Positions 35,408 through 45,170 of a stretch of 64,000 nucleotides of DNA are shown here, piece by piece. Where the stretch lies: contig JAUSAZ010000001.1 in assembly GCA_030652255.1 (NCBI GenBank), positions 26,549-90,548 of the forward strand. Reading direction: 5' to 3'. Under the pieces are notes generated by a model. It was not told the origin of the DNA and ran no database searches. It saw nothing but the letters and a program-made list of their open reading frames with translations. The translations under genes and the position numbers were made by a program. Source of the DNA: Myxococcales bacterium (GTDB lineage Bacteria; Myxococcota_A; Polyangia; Polyangiales; Ga0077539). Position 1 is the first letter of the stretch. The number at the start of each line of letters is the position of its first letter.

Positions 35408-38029
35408 ATGAAGGAAGTCTCCTGCCGGGTGTTCGAGATCTTCCTGAAGGAGCTTCAGCGCCGCAACATCGACCCCGAGGTCATCTGCCGCTCCACCGGC
35501 ACCGACCCGCGCACCCTCGCCGACAAGAACGCCCGCATCGACTGGGGCGTCTTCCGCAAGGTGATGGCCAACGTGGGCCAGGTGTTCACGCGGCAGGAAC
35601 TCTCCACCATCGGCCGGGCGCACGTGACCTCGCCGCTGCTCATCCCCATCTCCCTGGTGGGCCGGCTGCTCTTCAACACCCGGGAGATCTACCAGTACTG
35701 GAACAGCGCCAACGGCCCGGGGCAGCAGCTCTTCGCGTGCATCGACGGGCGCTGCCTCGTCATCGACGAGCGCCACGTGGTCGTCGAGATGGGCGTGCAG
35801 GCGGGCTACGAGCCCTGCGACGAGTTCTACTACACGACCATCGGCGGCCTCGCCTCGGTGCCCACCATCCTGGGCCTGGACTTCGCCGACGTGCGGATGG
35901 AGCGCACCCCCTTCGGCGCCCGCTATCACATCACCCTCCCCCCGGGCGGCGGCCGGCTCGCGTCGCTCCGGCGCGCGGTCACCTGGCCCTTCACGGTGCG
36001 CCGCGCGGGGCGCGAGCTGCGCGACGCCAACGAGGGGCTCATCCGGCAGTACCGCGAGATCGTCGCGGCGCAGACCGCGCTCTCCCTCCACACCCGGCAG
36101 CTCAGCGTCGCGCACCGCATCAGCGAGGCGATGCACCGCGCCCTGGACCTCGAGCGCACCCTGGAGACCGTCGCCACGAGCCTGGAGGAGGTCGCGGGCT
36201 TCGCGCACGTCACCCTCGAGTGCGACGTGGTCGACGAGCAGGGCCCCCGCACGATGCGCATGTCCGCCGGTGAGCGCCCCCCCGGCGAGGCCGACGTGGT
36301 GATGGAGTTCGCCCAGGCCGCGGAGGTCGCGCCCGCGCGGCTGCGGCTGTGGATCCCCGCGGGCGCGGCGCCCAACGAGTACGAGGAGCTGGCGGAGTTT
36401 CTCCGGCCGACGATCGCGATCGCCATGGAGAACGCCCGCTCGCTGCACGCGCTCGGCACCAGCCGGCAGCTGCTCGACCAGCGGGTGAAGGAGCTCACCA
36501 CCGCGTACGGGCTGGTCGAGCAGGCCGCCATCGTGAAGTCGCAGTTCGTCGCCAACATGAGCCACGAGCTGCGCACCCCGATGAACGGCGTGCTCGGGAT
36601 GACCGCCCTCCTGCGCGACACCCCGCTCAGCCGCGACCAGGCGGGCTTCCTCGAGATGCTCGAGCAGTCGGGGCAGAACCTCCTGCGGGTCATCAACGAC
36701 GTGCTCGACTTCTCGCGCCTCGAAGCCGGCGCCGTGCCGCTGGAGAGCGCCAGCTTCGACCTCGCGGGCACCGTCGAGGAGGTCGTGCGGGCCGCGGCCC
36801 CGGAGGCGCTCGGCAAGGGCATCGAGGTGGTGCTCGACGTGGCGCGCGACCTGCCATCGAAGCTCACCGGCGACGCCGCGCGGGTGGGCCAGCTCGCGGC
36901 GAGCCTCGTGGGCAACGCGGTGAAGTTCACCGAGCGCGGCGCGGTCGTGGTGGCGCTGTCCGCGCGCGAGCGCCGGGGGGCCACGGTGACCGTCCGCCTC
37001 GAGGTGACCGACACGGGCATCGGCGTGGCGCCCGACAAGCTGTCGACGCTCTTCGACCCCTTCACCCAGGGCGACGGCTCGCTCACCCGGCGCTTCGGGG
37101 GCACCGGGCTGGGGCTCTCCATCGCCCGCCGCCTCGCGGAGATGATGGGCACCACGGTGCAGGTCGCCAGCGAGCAGGGCGTCGGCAGCCGCTTCTGGTG
37201 CGACCTCCAGCTCGACGGGGCGCCCGGCGCGGAGGCCGGCCCGGCGCCGACGCTCGCGGGCGCGCGGGTGCTGCTCGTCGACCCGACGCCAGTGTCGGCC
37301 CGCGTGAGCGCCGAGGCGCTGCGGGCCGCGGGGGCGACGGTCGAGGTCGCGGCGGACGGTGCCACACTGCGAGAGCCCGGCTCGCAGGGGTGGGAGCGCT
37401 TCGACGTGGTGGTGCTCCACGAGTCCGCCGGGGCGCCGGAGGCCGCCCTCCCCCGCGCGAAGATGGTGCATGTCCGCGATCCGCGCGCGCGCGCCCTGGG
37501 CCGGTCGAGGGCGAGCGCCGACGGGTCGCTGGTGAAGCCGCTGCGCACCGACCGCCTGGTCGACGCCGTCGCGGCCGCCCGGCAGCGCGCGCTCGAGCCG
37601 CTGGTGCAGCCCGAGCTCCGCGCGGGCGACGAGCGGGCGATCGTCTGGGAGCCCGAGGTGCTCACCGAGCGCATCCTCATCCAGCTGCTGAAGAAGCGCG
37701 GCGTGACGGCGGTGGCGGCGAGCTCCATCGCCGAGCTCTCGCGGCTCAGCGCGCGCGACCCCGCGGCGCTGGTGTTCACGTCGCTGAGCACCCACGCCCC
37801 CGCCGACCAGCGCGAGCTGGAGCAGCTGCTCCACCGCTTCGACCAGGAGGGCGGCGGCCGTCGGGTGGTGGCGATGGTGTCCGACCGCGGCGAGGTGCCG
37901 CCCGGCCACGTGCAGCGCTTCGTGGCGGTCACCGCGCGGCCGGTGCGCATGAACGTCATCGACGAGGTGCTGACGGCCTGGCGCCAGCACGGCGGCGGCG
38001 AGCCGACGAAGAGCGCGGCCGCGGTCTGA
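35408..38029 (+). CDS. hybrid sensor histidine kinase with two phosphoacceptor-less receiver-like domains
   Basis: 873 residues. Residues 1-185 form an uncharacterised sensory domain, perhaps related to the ligand-binding half found in some AraC-type and cyclase proteins. About 235-345 looks GAF-like. HisKA holds His386 (NMSHELRTPMNGVLG); HATPase_c follows with DTGIGVAPDKL and GGTGLGLSIARR. Two receiver-like segments end the protein (about 618-725 and 745-860). Where the phosphorylated Asp should be, the first reads VVVLHESAG and the second LVFTSLST, so neither can accept phosphate in the normal way. No membrane helix. Likely signals to a separate partner. Confidence 0.85.
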   Translation: MKEVSCRVFEIFLKELQRRNIDPEVICRSTGTDPRTLADKNARIDWGVFRKVMANVGQVFTRQELSTIGRAHVTSPLLIPISLVGRLLFNTREIYQYWNSANGPGQQLFACIDGRCLVIDERHVVVEMGVQAGYEPCDEFYYTTIGGLASVPTILGLDFADVRMERTPFGARYHITLPPGGGRLASLRRAVTWPFTVRRAGRELRDANEGLIRQYREIVAAQTALSLHTRQLSVAHRISEAMHRALDLERTLETVATSLEEVAGFAHVTLECDVVDEQGPRTMRMSAGERPPGEADVVMEFAQAAEVAPARLRLWIPAGAAPNEYEELAEFLRPTIAIAMENARSLHALGTSRQLLDQRVKELTTAYGLVEQAAIVKSQFVANMSHELRTPMNGVLGMTALLRDTPLSRDQAGFLEMLEQSGQNLLRVINDVLDFSRLEAGAVPLESASFDLAGTVEEVVRAAAPEALGKGIEVVLDVARDLPSKLTGDAARVGQLAASLVGNAVKFTERGAVVVALSARERRGATVTVRLEVTDTGIGVAPDKLSTLFDPFTQGDGSLTRRFGGTGLGLSIARRLAEMMGTTVQVASEQGVGSRFWCDLQLDGAPGAEAGPAPTLAGARVLLVDPTPVSARVSAEALRAAGATVEVAADGATLREPGSQGWERFDVVVLHESAGAPEAALPRAKMVHVRDPRARALGRSRASADGSLVKPLRTDRLVDAVAAARQRALEPLVQPELRAGDERAIVWEPEVLTERILIQLLKKRGVTAVAASSIAELSRLSARDPAALVFTSLSTHAPADQRELEQLLHRFDQEGGGRRVVAMVSDRGEVPPGHVQRFVAVTARPVRMNVIDEVLTAWRQHGGGEPTKSAAAV

Positions 38030-38051
38030 CCACACTGGATGCCCTCTACGA

Positions 38052-38849
38052 ATGCAACCTGACGACGACACGTACCTGCTCGACAACGCCTGGGAGCTCG
38101 CCCGCGCCCGCTTCGAGGGCCTCGAGGCGGCCTCGGACGCGGAGAGCATCGCCAACCTCCAGCAGCTCGGCGTGGCGCCCGGCTGGGCGTGCCTCGAGCC
38201 GGGGCCCGGGTCGGGCTCCATCGCGGCGTGGCTCGCCCGCGCGGTCGCCCCGGGCGGGCGGGTGGTGGCGGTCGACCTCGACCCGCGCCACGTGCCCCGC
38301 GACGTGCCGGGCCTCGAGGTGGTGCAGGCCGACCTGCGCACCTACGAGCTCCCCGATGGTCACTTCGACCTCGTCCACACGCGGGCCTTCCTGGTGCACC
38401 TGCCGCAGCGGGAGGAGGTCATCGCCCGCCTCGCGCGGAGCCTGAAGCCGGGCGGCGCGGCGCTCTTCGAGGAGCCCGACTGGTCGACCGACGCCCCCGA
38501 GCCCGAGGCGCCGCCCGAGCCCGCGGCCCTCTACCGCCGGGTGATGGCGGGCCTGATGCGGCTCAGCCGCGAGCGCGGCATGGCCGACCGCTTCGGGCTC
38601 GCGCTGCCCGCCGCCGCGCGGCGCGCGGGGCTCGTCGTGCGCCGGACGCGCGCGTACACCGAGGTGGTCCAGGGGGGGAGCGCCTCGGCGCGCTTCGAGC
38701 GGCTGACGTACCTGCAGTTCCAGGCGATGGCGCTGGCGGCCGGCGTCGCGGGCCCGGAGGAGTACCGCGCCTTCCTCGACCTCTTCCGCGACCCGGCGTT
38801 CTCCTACGTGCGCCCGCTCATCTGCTGCGTGTCGGCGACGCGCCCCTGA
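38052..38849 (+). CDS. class I SAM-dependent methyltransferase
   Basis: 265 residues, starting 22 bases after the hybrid kinase. SAM-binding motif I is CLEPGPGSGSIAAWLA, the acidic ribose contact is VVAVDLDPRH, and motif IV/post-I is FDLVHTRAFLVHLPQREEV. The C-terminal part is helical and probably selects the substrate (YLQFQAMALAAGVAG). Resembles small-molecule methyltransferases of the UbiE type; substrate unknown. Likely cotranscribed with the TPP enzyme and the kinase. Confidence 0.85.
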   Translation: MQPDDDTYLLDNAWELARARFEGLEAASDAESIANLQQLGVAPGWACLEPGPGSGSIAAWLARAVAPGGRVVAVDLDPRHVPRDVPGLEVVQADLRTYELPDGHFDLVHTRAFLVHLPQREEVIARLARSLKPGGAALFEEPDWSTDAPEPEAPPEPAALYRRVMAGLMRLSRERGMADRFGLALPAAARRAGLVVRRTRAYTEVVQGGSASARFERLTYLQFQAMALAAGVAGPEEYRAFLDLFRDPAFSYVRPLICCVSATRP

Positions 38850-38853
38850 GCGC

Positions 38854-39786
38854 TCAGCGCCACGCGACCACGCAGTTGCGCCCGCTGCGCTTGGCCCGGT
38901 AGAGCGACGCGTCGGCCTCCGCGAGCATCCACGCCCCGTCGTCGGTGGCCGAGCGCAGCGTCGAGACCCCGACGCTGACCGTGACCCACTGCCCCGCCGC
39001 GCTGTGGACGTGCGGCAGGTGCAGCGACTCCACCGCCAGCCGCAGCCGCTCGGCCCGCGCCAGGGCCCCCGCCGCGTCGTGCCCCGGCAGGATGAGCGCG
39101 AACTCCTCCCCGCCGTAGCGCGCCGCGACCTCGACGGGCTGGTCGCGCTGCGTCTCCAGCACCCGCGCGACGCTGCGCAGGCACTCGTCCCCGGCCTGGT
39201 GCCCGAGGTGGTCGTTGTAGGGCTTGAAGAAATCCACGTCGACCATCACGAGCGAGAGCGGGCGCTCGGCGCGGTGGGCCTCGCGGGTCTGCGCGCGCAG
39301 GCTCTCGTCGAAGCAGCGGCGGTTGGCGAGGCCCGTGAGCACGTCCTCGTTGTTGAGCCGCGCCAGCTCGCGGTTGGCCTCCGCGAGACTCCGGGTCATG
39401 TCGCCCATGCGCCGGCGCATGTCGTCGATGCGCTGCATCGCGCGGATCTTCGCGGAGAGCACCACCCGGCTGACGGGCTTCACGAGGTAGTCGTCGCCGC
39501 CGGAGTCGATGCCGCGCTCGACGTCCTGGTCGGCCTCCGCGGACGACAGGAAGATGATCGGGGTCCAGCCATCGGGCTCGAGGGCGCGGATGCGCCGCGC
39601 CGCCGCGTAGCCGTCGAGCACGGGCATGAGGGCGTCCATCAGCACGAGGTCGGGCCGCTCGCGCTCCCACACCTCCACCCCCCGCTCGCCGTCCTCCGCC
39701 TGGAACACCTCGTGGCCCATCTTCTCGACCATCGCCGCGAGGCGCACCCGCACGGCCCGCTGGTCGTCCACGATGACGATCTTCAT
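38854..39786 (-). CDS. response regulator with GGDEF diguanylate cyclase domain
   Basis: 310 residues from ATG 39786, overlapping the kinase stop as ATGA. Receiver: IVIVDDQRAV, phosphoacceptor in DLVLMDALMP, DDYLVKPV. A helical linker leads to GGDEF with DVLTGLANRR, VDVDFFKPYNDHLGHQAGD and active-site RYGGEEFAL, so it should make cyclic di-GMP. The inhibitory RxxD site before GGEEF is not obvious (PVEVAARYGGEEF). It is the PleD/WspR-like output partner of the coupled hybrid kinase. Confidence 0.93.
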   Translation of the reverse strand: MKIVIVDDQRAVRVRLAAMVEKMGHEVFQAEDGERGVEVWERERPDLVLMDALMPVLDGYAAARRIRALEPDGWTPIIFLSSAEADQDVERGIDSGGDDYLVKPVSRVVLSAKIRAMQRIDDMRRRMGDMTRSLAEANRELARLNNEDVLTGLANRRCFDESLRAQTREAHRAERPLSLVMVDVDFFKPYNDHLGHQAGDECLRSVARVLETQRDQPVEVAARYGGEEFALILPGHDAAGALARAERLRLAVESLHLPHVHSAAGQWVTVSVGVSTLRSATDDGAWMLAEADASLYRAKRSGRNCVVAWR

Positions 39787-42152
39787 CGCGGCCCCCCGTG
39801 CGCGTCCGCGGGCGCCTCGCCGAGGCGCGAGACGAAGCCCCGGAGCGCCTTGGCCACCCGGTGCGTCTCGCGCTCCAGCCCCGCGAGGTCGGCCTCGGTG
39901 ATGCCCGCGAAGTCCCCGCGCCGCACGGCCGCCTCGACCCGCCGCGCGCCCTCGAAGGCCACGCCGCGCTCGAAGTTGGCCAGGGCGCCCTTCAGGCTGT
40001 GCACCGCCATCCGGAACCCCGCCGCGTCGCCGCGGCGCCAGCACGCCCACATCCCCCGGAGAAGCTCCTCGCTCTCTTCAAAGAACATCCCGGAGAGCTG
40101 TACCGCCAGGTCGACGTCGCCGTCGAGCGAGGCCATCAGCGCCCGCTCGTCGAGCGCCGCCGGCGGCAGTATCGGCGGGTTCGCCGGGTCGGAGAGCGCG
40201 TCCAGCGCCGCCGCCACCGCCTCCACCTGGATCGGCTTGGACATGTACCGGTCCATCCCCGCGGCGAGGCAGCGGTCGCGATCGCCCGTCATGGCGTGCG
40301 CCGTCAGCGCGATGATCGGGGTGTGCGTGCCGCGCTCGCGCTCGGCGTCGCGGATGATCATCGTCGCCTCGATGCCGTCCATCTCGGGCATCTGCACGTC
40401 CATCAGGATCGCGTCGACCCCGCCGCGCAGCCACACCTCCACGCACTCGCGGCCGTTGCGCGCCATGGCCACCGAGTGGCCGAGGCGCTCCAGCACCCGC
40501 CCCGCGACGGTCTGGTTCACCAGGTTGTCTTCGGTCACGAGCACCCGCAGCGCGCGGGCCGTGCGCAGCCGATCGATGGCCCCGGGGGGGAGCGCCGCCG
40601 ATGCTTTGTCGTCCGCGGGCCACCCCTGGAGGGCCTGGCGCAGCACCCGCTCGGACAGGGGCTTGGTCACCCGCCGCGAGACCCCGAGCGACTTCAGCAC
40701 CTCGTCCCCCCCTGCGGGGCCCGCGCCGAAGGTCGCCAGCATCACCGTCGGCCGCGGCTCTGCGCGCAGCGCCGCCGCGAGGTCGCCGACGCCCTGCATG
40801 CGCTCGTCGAGGATGAGCAGGGTGAAGGGCCGCGACCGCGACCGCGCCCGCTCGAGCAGGGCCAGCGCGTCCGCCGGGCTCGCGACGACGGCGTCGCAGC
40901 CCCAGGACTCCAGCGCCTGCAGGTAGATCTGCCGGTTGGTGGGGTTGTCGTCGACCGCCAGCACCCGCGCGCCCCGGAGCGCCGCCGGGGGCTCCGCGGC
41001 GAGCCCGTCGGCCGCGACGCCGAAGCGGGCCGCGAGGGTGAACGTGCTGCCCGCCCCGGGGTTGCTCTGCAGCGTGATGCCGCCGCCCATGAGGGCCGCG
41101 AGCTGCGACGCGATGCTGAGCCCGAGCCCGGTGCCACCGAAGCGCTGCGTGATCGACGCGTCGGCCTGGGCGAAGGCCTCGAAGACCAGGGCCTGCTTCT
41201 CGGGCGAGATGCCCGTGCCCGTGTCGCGCACCGCGAAGGCCAGCACCGCCTCGTCGCCTTCGCCGCCGCGCAGCGAGACCCCGAGGGACACCTCGCCGCG
41301 CTCGGTGAACTTCACCGCGTTCGACAGCAGGTTGAGCAGCACCTGGCGCAGGCGACCGGCGTCGCCCTCCAGGCGCTCGGGCACGTCGGGCTCGACGAGG
41401 CACGTGAGCTCCACGCCCCGCTGGTGCGCCGACGGCGCGACCGTGCGGCACGCCCCCTCGACGCAGTCGCGCAGCGAGAACTCCGCCCGGTCGAGCGCCA
41501 GCCGGCCGGCCTCGATCTTCGAGAAATCCAGGACGTCGTTGACGATCCGGAGGAGCGCCTCGATCGACGAGCGCGCGGTCTGGAGGTACTCGCGCTGCTC
41601 GCGGGTGAGGTCGGTGTCGAGGGCGAGCTCGACCATCCCGACGATGCCGTTCATCGGGGTGCGGATCTCGTGGGTCATGCTGGCGAGGTGATCGCGCCGC
41701 GCCTCCCCCGCCGCCTCCGCGGCGGCCACGGCGCGCTCGAGCGCCTCGCCCGCCTCGCGGCGCTCGGTGACGTCGCCCGCGGTGCCCACCAGCCGTCGCG
41801 CGCGGCCCCGCTCGTCGCGCGCCGTGACCGCGCCGCGCAGGAGCACCCACCGGCGGCCGCCGTCGGCGCAGAGCACCCGCACCTCGCGCTCGAAGCGGGG
41901 GGCGCCGCCGCGGAGGTGCGCGACCAGCGCCTCCCACAGCCCGCCCCGATCGGCCGGGTGCACCCGCAGCCACCACCCGTGGGCCGTCGGGGAGACGTCC
42001 CCCGCCGCGGCGCCGATCAGCTCCGCGCAGCGGGGGCTGGTGTACACCTCCGCGCGGGCGAGGTCCCAGTCCCAGAGGCCGTCGCCGGAGGCCTCGAGCG
42101 CGAGGCGCAGGCGCTCGGCCGAGGGCTCACCGCTCGGGTCGGTCACGGACAT
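39783..42152 (-). CDS. BarA-like hybrid histidine kinase: PAS, HK, two receivers, HPt
   Basis: 789 residues. PAS domain about 15-130 (GDGLWDWDLARAEVYTSP). HisKA with His161 (MTHEIRTPMNGIVGM). HATPase_c with RDTGTGISPEKQ and GGTGLGLSIASQ. Receiver 1 has Asp in LLILDERMQG; receiver 2 has Asp in ILMDVQMPEMDG. The C-terminal HPt carries AVHSLKGALANFE (His). It is soluble. All phosphorelay residues are present, and the ATGA overlap with the GGDEF regulator points to a relay ending in c-di-GMP synthesis. Confidence 0.93.
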   Translation of the reverse strand: MSVTDPSGEPSAERLRLALEASGDGLWDWDLARAEVYTSPRCAELIGAAAGDVSPTAHGWWLRVHPADRGGLWEALVAHLRGGAPRFEREVRVLCADGGRRWVLLRGAVTARDERGRARRLVGTAGDVTERREAGEALERAVAAAEAAGEARRDHLASMTHEIRTPMNGIVGMVELALDTDLTREQREYLQTARSSIEALLRIVNDVLDFSKIEAGRLALDRAEFSLRDCVEGACRTVAPSAHQRGVELTCLVEPDVPERLEGDAGRLRQVLLNLLSNAVKFTERGEVSLGVSLRGGEGDEAVLAFAVRDTGTGISPEKQALVFEAFAQADASITQRFGGTGLGLSIASQLAALMGGGITLQSNPGAGSTFTLAARFGVAADGLAAEPPAALRGARVLAVDDNPTNRQIYLQALESWGCDAVVASPADALALLERARSRSRPFTLLILDERMQGVGDLAAALRAEPRPTVMLATFGAGPAGGDEVLKSLGVSRRVTKPLSERVLRQALQGWPADDKASAALPPGAIDRLRTARALRVLVTEDNLVNQTVAGRVLERLGHSVAMARNGRECVEVWLRGGVDAILMDVQMPEMDGIEATMIIRDAERERGTHTPIIALTAHAMTGDRDRCLAAGMDRYMSKPIQVEAVAAALDALSDPANPPILPPAALDERALMASLDGDVDLAVQLSGMFFEESEELLRGMWACWRRGDAAGFRMAVHSLKGALANFERGVAFEGARRVEAAVRRGDFAGITEADLAGLERETHRVAKALRGFVSRLGEAPADAHGGPR

Positions 42153-42448
42153 CAGCGGGACCCCGCCGCCGTCGCGCGGTGTAACGTGGCCGCGGCGATG
42201 ACCCTCGCCCGACGTGTCTGGCGCTCGCGCTGTGACATGGACCCAACTCTTCCGGTGACCCGGGAGTATCTCTCAATCTCGCCGTATCGTCCCGCCGCCG
42301 CCATCCCTTGAGCCCGCGGCCGCAGATTGTCGCCCCGGGGCGCCGATGTCTGGAGACCTGCGCCGGGGTCGTTCTGGGCCTGGAGCTCACGTTTGGTGCA
42401 GGGCGGGCCCTCCCGCCGGGCGGACGGCGACCGATAGACACCTGGGCC
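42153..42448. other. intergenic region between divergent signalling genes
   Basis: These 296 bases separate the hybrid kinase start from the EAL gene start and must hold both promoters. I see no gene, clear sigma-70 pair or strong palindrome. A frame that reads through here into the EAL protein (from 42308) lacks conserved content. Confidence 0.4.
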
Positions 42449-43705
42449 ATGAGCGAACGCCCACCCAACGCCTCGGCCCTCGCCTCGAAGCACCCCGCGG
42501 CGCGCGACCGCGAGTTCGCCCGGCGCCGCCCGGGGGCCGCGGGCCGCGTGCTGGTGGCGCTCGGGAGCCACCCCGAGGTGCCCGCGTGGTGCGATCTCCT
42601 GCACGCCGAGGGCTTCGAGGTCGTCGTCGCCGGGCACGGCGAGGAGGCCCTGCGCCGGCTGCTCGCGCGCGACGTCGACGTGCTGCTCGGCAGCGCCCAG
42701 CTCCCCGACCTCCACGGCCTGTCGCTCCTCATGCGGGTGCGCGCGATCGACCCCGACGTCACGGTGATCCTGCTGTCGGGCCGGCGCGACCTCGACAACG
42801 CCGTCGAGGCGATGGAGCGCGGCGCGATGCGCTACCTCACCCGCGCCGTCGCGGCCGACGAGCTCGTGTCCCTCGTCCACCAGGGCGCGCGGCTCCGGCG
42901 CAACGCCCGCCGGCGCCACGACTCGATGACGGTGATCCGCGCGGTGGGCCCCACCGGGCGCTCCTTCGGCGACGCCGACTCCCTCGCCGACGCCTTCGAG
43001 GAGGCCCTCCGCGGGGTGTACCTCAGCTTCCAGCCCATCGTGTCGTGCGCGGCCCGCGCGCCGGTGGCGTACGAGGCCCTGCTGCGCTGCCGCGAGCCAC
43101 GCCTGCCCTCGCCGCTCGCCCTGCTCGAGGCCGCCGAGAAGCTGGGCCGGCTCGAAGACCTGGGCCGCCGCGTCCGCGCCCTGGCCGCCGCGTCCGTCGC
43201 CGCGCTCCCCGACGGCGCGCGGCTCTTCGTCAATGTCCATCCCCAAGACCTCGACGACCCCGAGCTCTACGACCCCAACGCGCCGCTCACGCTGCAGGCG
43301 CACCGGGTGACCATCGAGGTGACCGAGCGCGCCCGCCTCGACGACGAGCGCGCCGCGCGGGCGCAGCTCGAGCAGCTCCGCGCGCTGGGGTACCGCGTGG
43401 CCGTCGACGACCTCGGGGCCGGCTACGCGGGCCTCGCCAGCGTCGCGGCGCTGCACCCCGAGGTCGTGAAGGTCGACATGAGCCTGGTGCGCGGGGTCGA
43501 CCGCAACCCCATCTCCGCCCGCATCATCCGCGCCCTCGCCGCCGTCTGCGCGGAGATGGACATCTCGATCGTGGCCGAGGGGGTCGAGACCCGCGCCGAG
43601 CGCGACACCCTCGTCGCCCTCGGCTGCGACCTCCTCCAGGGCTACTACTTCGCGCGGCCGAGCCCGGAGTTCGCCTCGCCCGAGGCCGGGCTCTACCCCG
43701 GCTGA
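42449..43705 (+). CDS. degenerate receiver fused to EAL c-di-GMP phosphodiesterase
   Basis: 418 residues from ATG 42449. Residues about 30-145 have the receiver fold, but the acidic pair is replaced (VLVALGSHPEV), the phosphoacceptor position reads VLLGSAQLPD, and the Lys position is Arg (LTRAV), so it is a pseudo-receiver. The EAL domain (about 165-410) keeps its metal and catalytic residues: YEALLRC, FVNVHP, IEVTERA, VDDLGAGYAGL, VVKVDMSLV, AEGVET and LLQGYYFARP. It should therefore hydrolyse c-di-GMP, opposing the GGDEF regulator nearby. Confidence 0.9.
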   Translation: MSERPPNASALASKHPAARDREFARRRPGAAGRVLVALGSHPEVPAWCDLLHAEGFEVVVAGHGEEALRRLLARDVDVLLGSAQLPDLHGLSLLMRVRAIDPDVTVILLSGRRDLDNAVEAMERGAMRYLTRAVAADELVSLVHQGARLRRNARRRHDSMTVIRAVGPTGRSFGDADSLADAFEEALRGVYLSFQPIVSCAARAPVAYEALLRCREPRLPSPLALLEAAEKLGRLEDLGRRVRALAAASVAALPDGARLFVNVHPQDLDDPELYDPNAPLTLQAHRVTIEVTERARLDDERAARAQLEQLRALGYRVAVDDLGAGYAGLASVAALHPEVVKVDMSLVRGVDRNPISARIIRALAAVCAEMDISIVAEGVETRAERDTLVALGCDLLQGYYFARPSPEFASPEAGLYPG

Positions 43706-43714
43706 CGGGCGCCT

Positions 43715-43732
43715 CCCCTGCTACGACAGGGG
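43715..43732. terminator. hairpin between convergent genes
   Basis: CCCCTG-CTACGA-CAGGGG forms a perfect 6-bp stem with a 6-base loop in the 32-base gap between the EAL and kelch genes. No T-run follows on either strand, so it is at best a weak, bidirectional stop. Confidence 0.4.
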
Positions 43733-43737
43733 CCGCG

Positions 43738-45039
43738 TCAGGTGCACAGCCCGCGGCACATCTCCCGGCCCGTGCGCCCGCAGGAGAGCCCGTCGCTCGA
43801 CGCGCGGAGCGCCGTCCAGGTGAGCGTGCGCAGGTCGAGCGCCCAGACGTCGCTGGCGGTGCCGCAGTCGGTCTTGCCGCCGTACACGATCACCCGCTGG
43901 CGCGTCGGGTCGGGGGCCAGCACGAAGGCGCTCCGGCGCTCTGGCGACGACGCGTCGAGCCGGGCGAAGTCCGCCGGGAAGTCGCAGAACCCCCGCCCCG
44001 GCGTCTGCAGCACGTCGCCCTCGGAGGCCAGCGCGACCGCGCCCGCCGCGCTGAGCGTGAGCACGTCGTTGCGGTTGCCCAGCGCGCCGTCGTCGTGGCC
44101 GCCGACCACCACCAGGTCGTCGGCCCGCGCCACGAGCCCGTGGCTGATGCGCGCCTGAAGGGCGTCGGCGTCGTCGGCGAGGTCGATCGGCGACCACTGG
44201 TCGGAGGCCAGGTCGAGGCGCCAGGCGTCGCGCAGGAAGGGCCCGAGGAAGGCGTTGCTGTCGCCGCCGCCGACGACCACCACGGCGCCCGCCAGCGCCG
44301 CCGCCGCGTGAAACTGCCGGGGCGGCGGCGATCGGTCGCTCACCACGCGGCTCCAGCGGAGCGTGGCGAGGTCGAGCCGCCAGGCGTCGTTGCGCGGGGT
44401 GAAGCGCGCGCCGTCGGTGCTGGTGTTGCCGCCGAAGAGCACCGCGGCGTCGGTGGCCTCGTCGACGGTGAGCGTCGCGTTGGCGCGCGCGACGGGGCCG
44501 TCGTCCTGGGCGGGGGCCATGGTCCACGCGCCGGTCGCGAGGTCGAGCGTCCAGAGCTCCCGGTAGACGGTGTACGCGCCGGTGGAGCGAGCCCGCGATC
44601 GACCGCCGAAGACGATCATCCGGCGGCGGCGGGCGTCGAGGGCGTAGGCCGTGCGGGCGCGGGCGCCGGGGTGGGCGTCGGGGGAGAGGCGGTCCCACCG
44701 ACCGCAGCGAGGGTCGAAGCGCCAGGTCTCGTCGCTGAAGGCCGGGCTCGCCATGCACGACACCACCGGCCCGACGTCGCCGCCGAACAGGTAGAACATC
44801 CCCGTCACCGGGTCGACGGCGCCGGCCGCGTCGCCGCGCGGCTGCGCCTGGTCGCTCGACGGCTCGCACGCGCCCGCGTCGGCGACCATCACCGCCGCGT
44901 CGGCGGACGCATCGGCGAGGGCGGCGGCGTCGACGGTCCCCGGCACCGTGGCCGGCGACGAGGAGCACCCGGCGAGGGCGGCGATGCCCACGATGAGGGC
45001 AACGGAGTTCAGGCGCTTCGACCCGGGGAGGGAGTTCAC
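43738..45039 (-). CDS. kelch-repeat lipoprotein
   Basis: 433 residues from GTG 45039, ahead of a signal with lipobox IAALAGC. An Ala/Asp/Val linker precedes a kelch-type beta-propeller. Blade signatures recur about every 55 residues: FYLFGGDVG, RMIVFGGRS, AVLFGGNTS, AVVVVGGGDS, LVVVGGHDD, VIVYGGKTD, each followed by DxWxLDL (ELWTLDLATG, DAWRLDLATL, DVWALDLRTL). It ends in a four-Cys cap (LSCGRTGREMCRGLCT). Such propellers bind partners or sugars; no active site is evident. Confidence 0.85.
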   Translation of the reverse strand: MNSLPGSKRLNSVALIVGIAALAGCSSSPATVPGTVDAAALADASADAAVMVADAGACEPSSDQAQPRGDAAGAVDPVTGMFYLFGGDVGPVVSCMASPAFSDETWRFDPRCGRWDRLSPDAHPGARARTAYALDARRRRMIVFGGRSRARSTGAYTVYRELWTLDLATGAWTMAPAQDDGPVARANATLTVDEATDAAVLFGGNTSTDGARFTPRNDAWRLDLATLRWSRVVSDRSPPPRQFHAAAALAGAVVVVGGGDSNAFLGPFLRDAWRLDLASDQWSPIDLADDADALQARISHGLVARADDLVVVGGHDDGALGNRNDVLTLSAAGAVALASEGDVLQTPGRGFCDFPADFARLDASSPERRSAFVLAPDPTRQRVIVYGGKTDCGTASDVWALDLRTLTWTALRASSDGLSCGRTGREMCRGLCT

Positions 45040-45170
45040 GGCGCGGGATGGTCGGTCATCGTCGATCGCCGCGCCACCCGGGAGATCCCACGCACGAGGT
45101 GCACCGGGGCGTCTCGGACGGCGCGCATGGACGCGGAGGCGCCGATCCGGCACCGTCGGGCTCAGCGACG

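Noticed and set aside
33623..38341. Very long antisense open frame (over 1500 codons) opposite the TPP enzyme and hybrid kinase
   Set aside because: Its composition is His/Arg/Glu/Ala-rich with no domain, as expected for the mirror of a GC3-biased gene. The sense frame carries complete conserved motifs.
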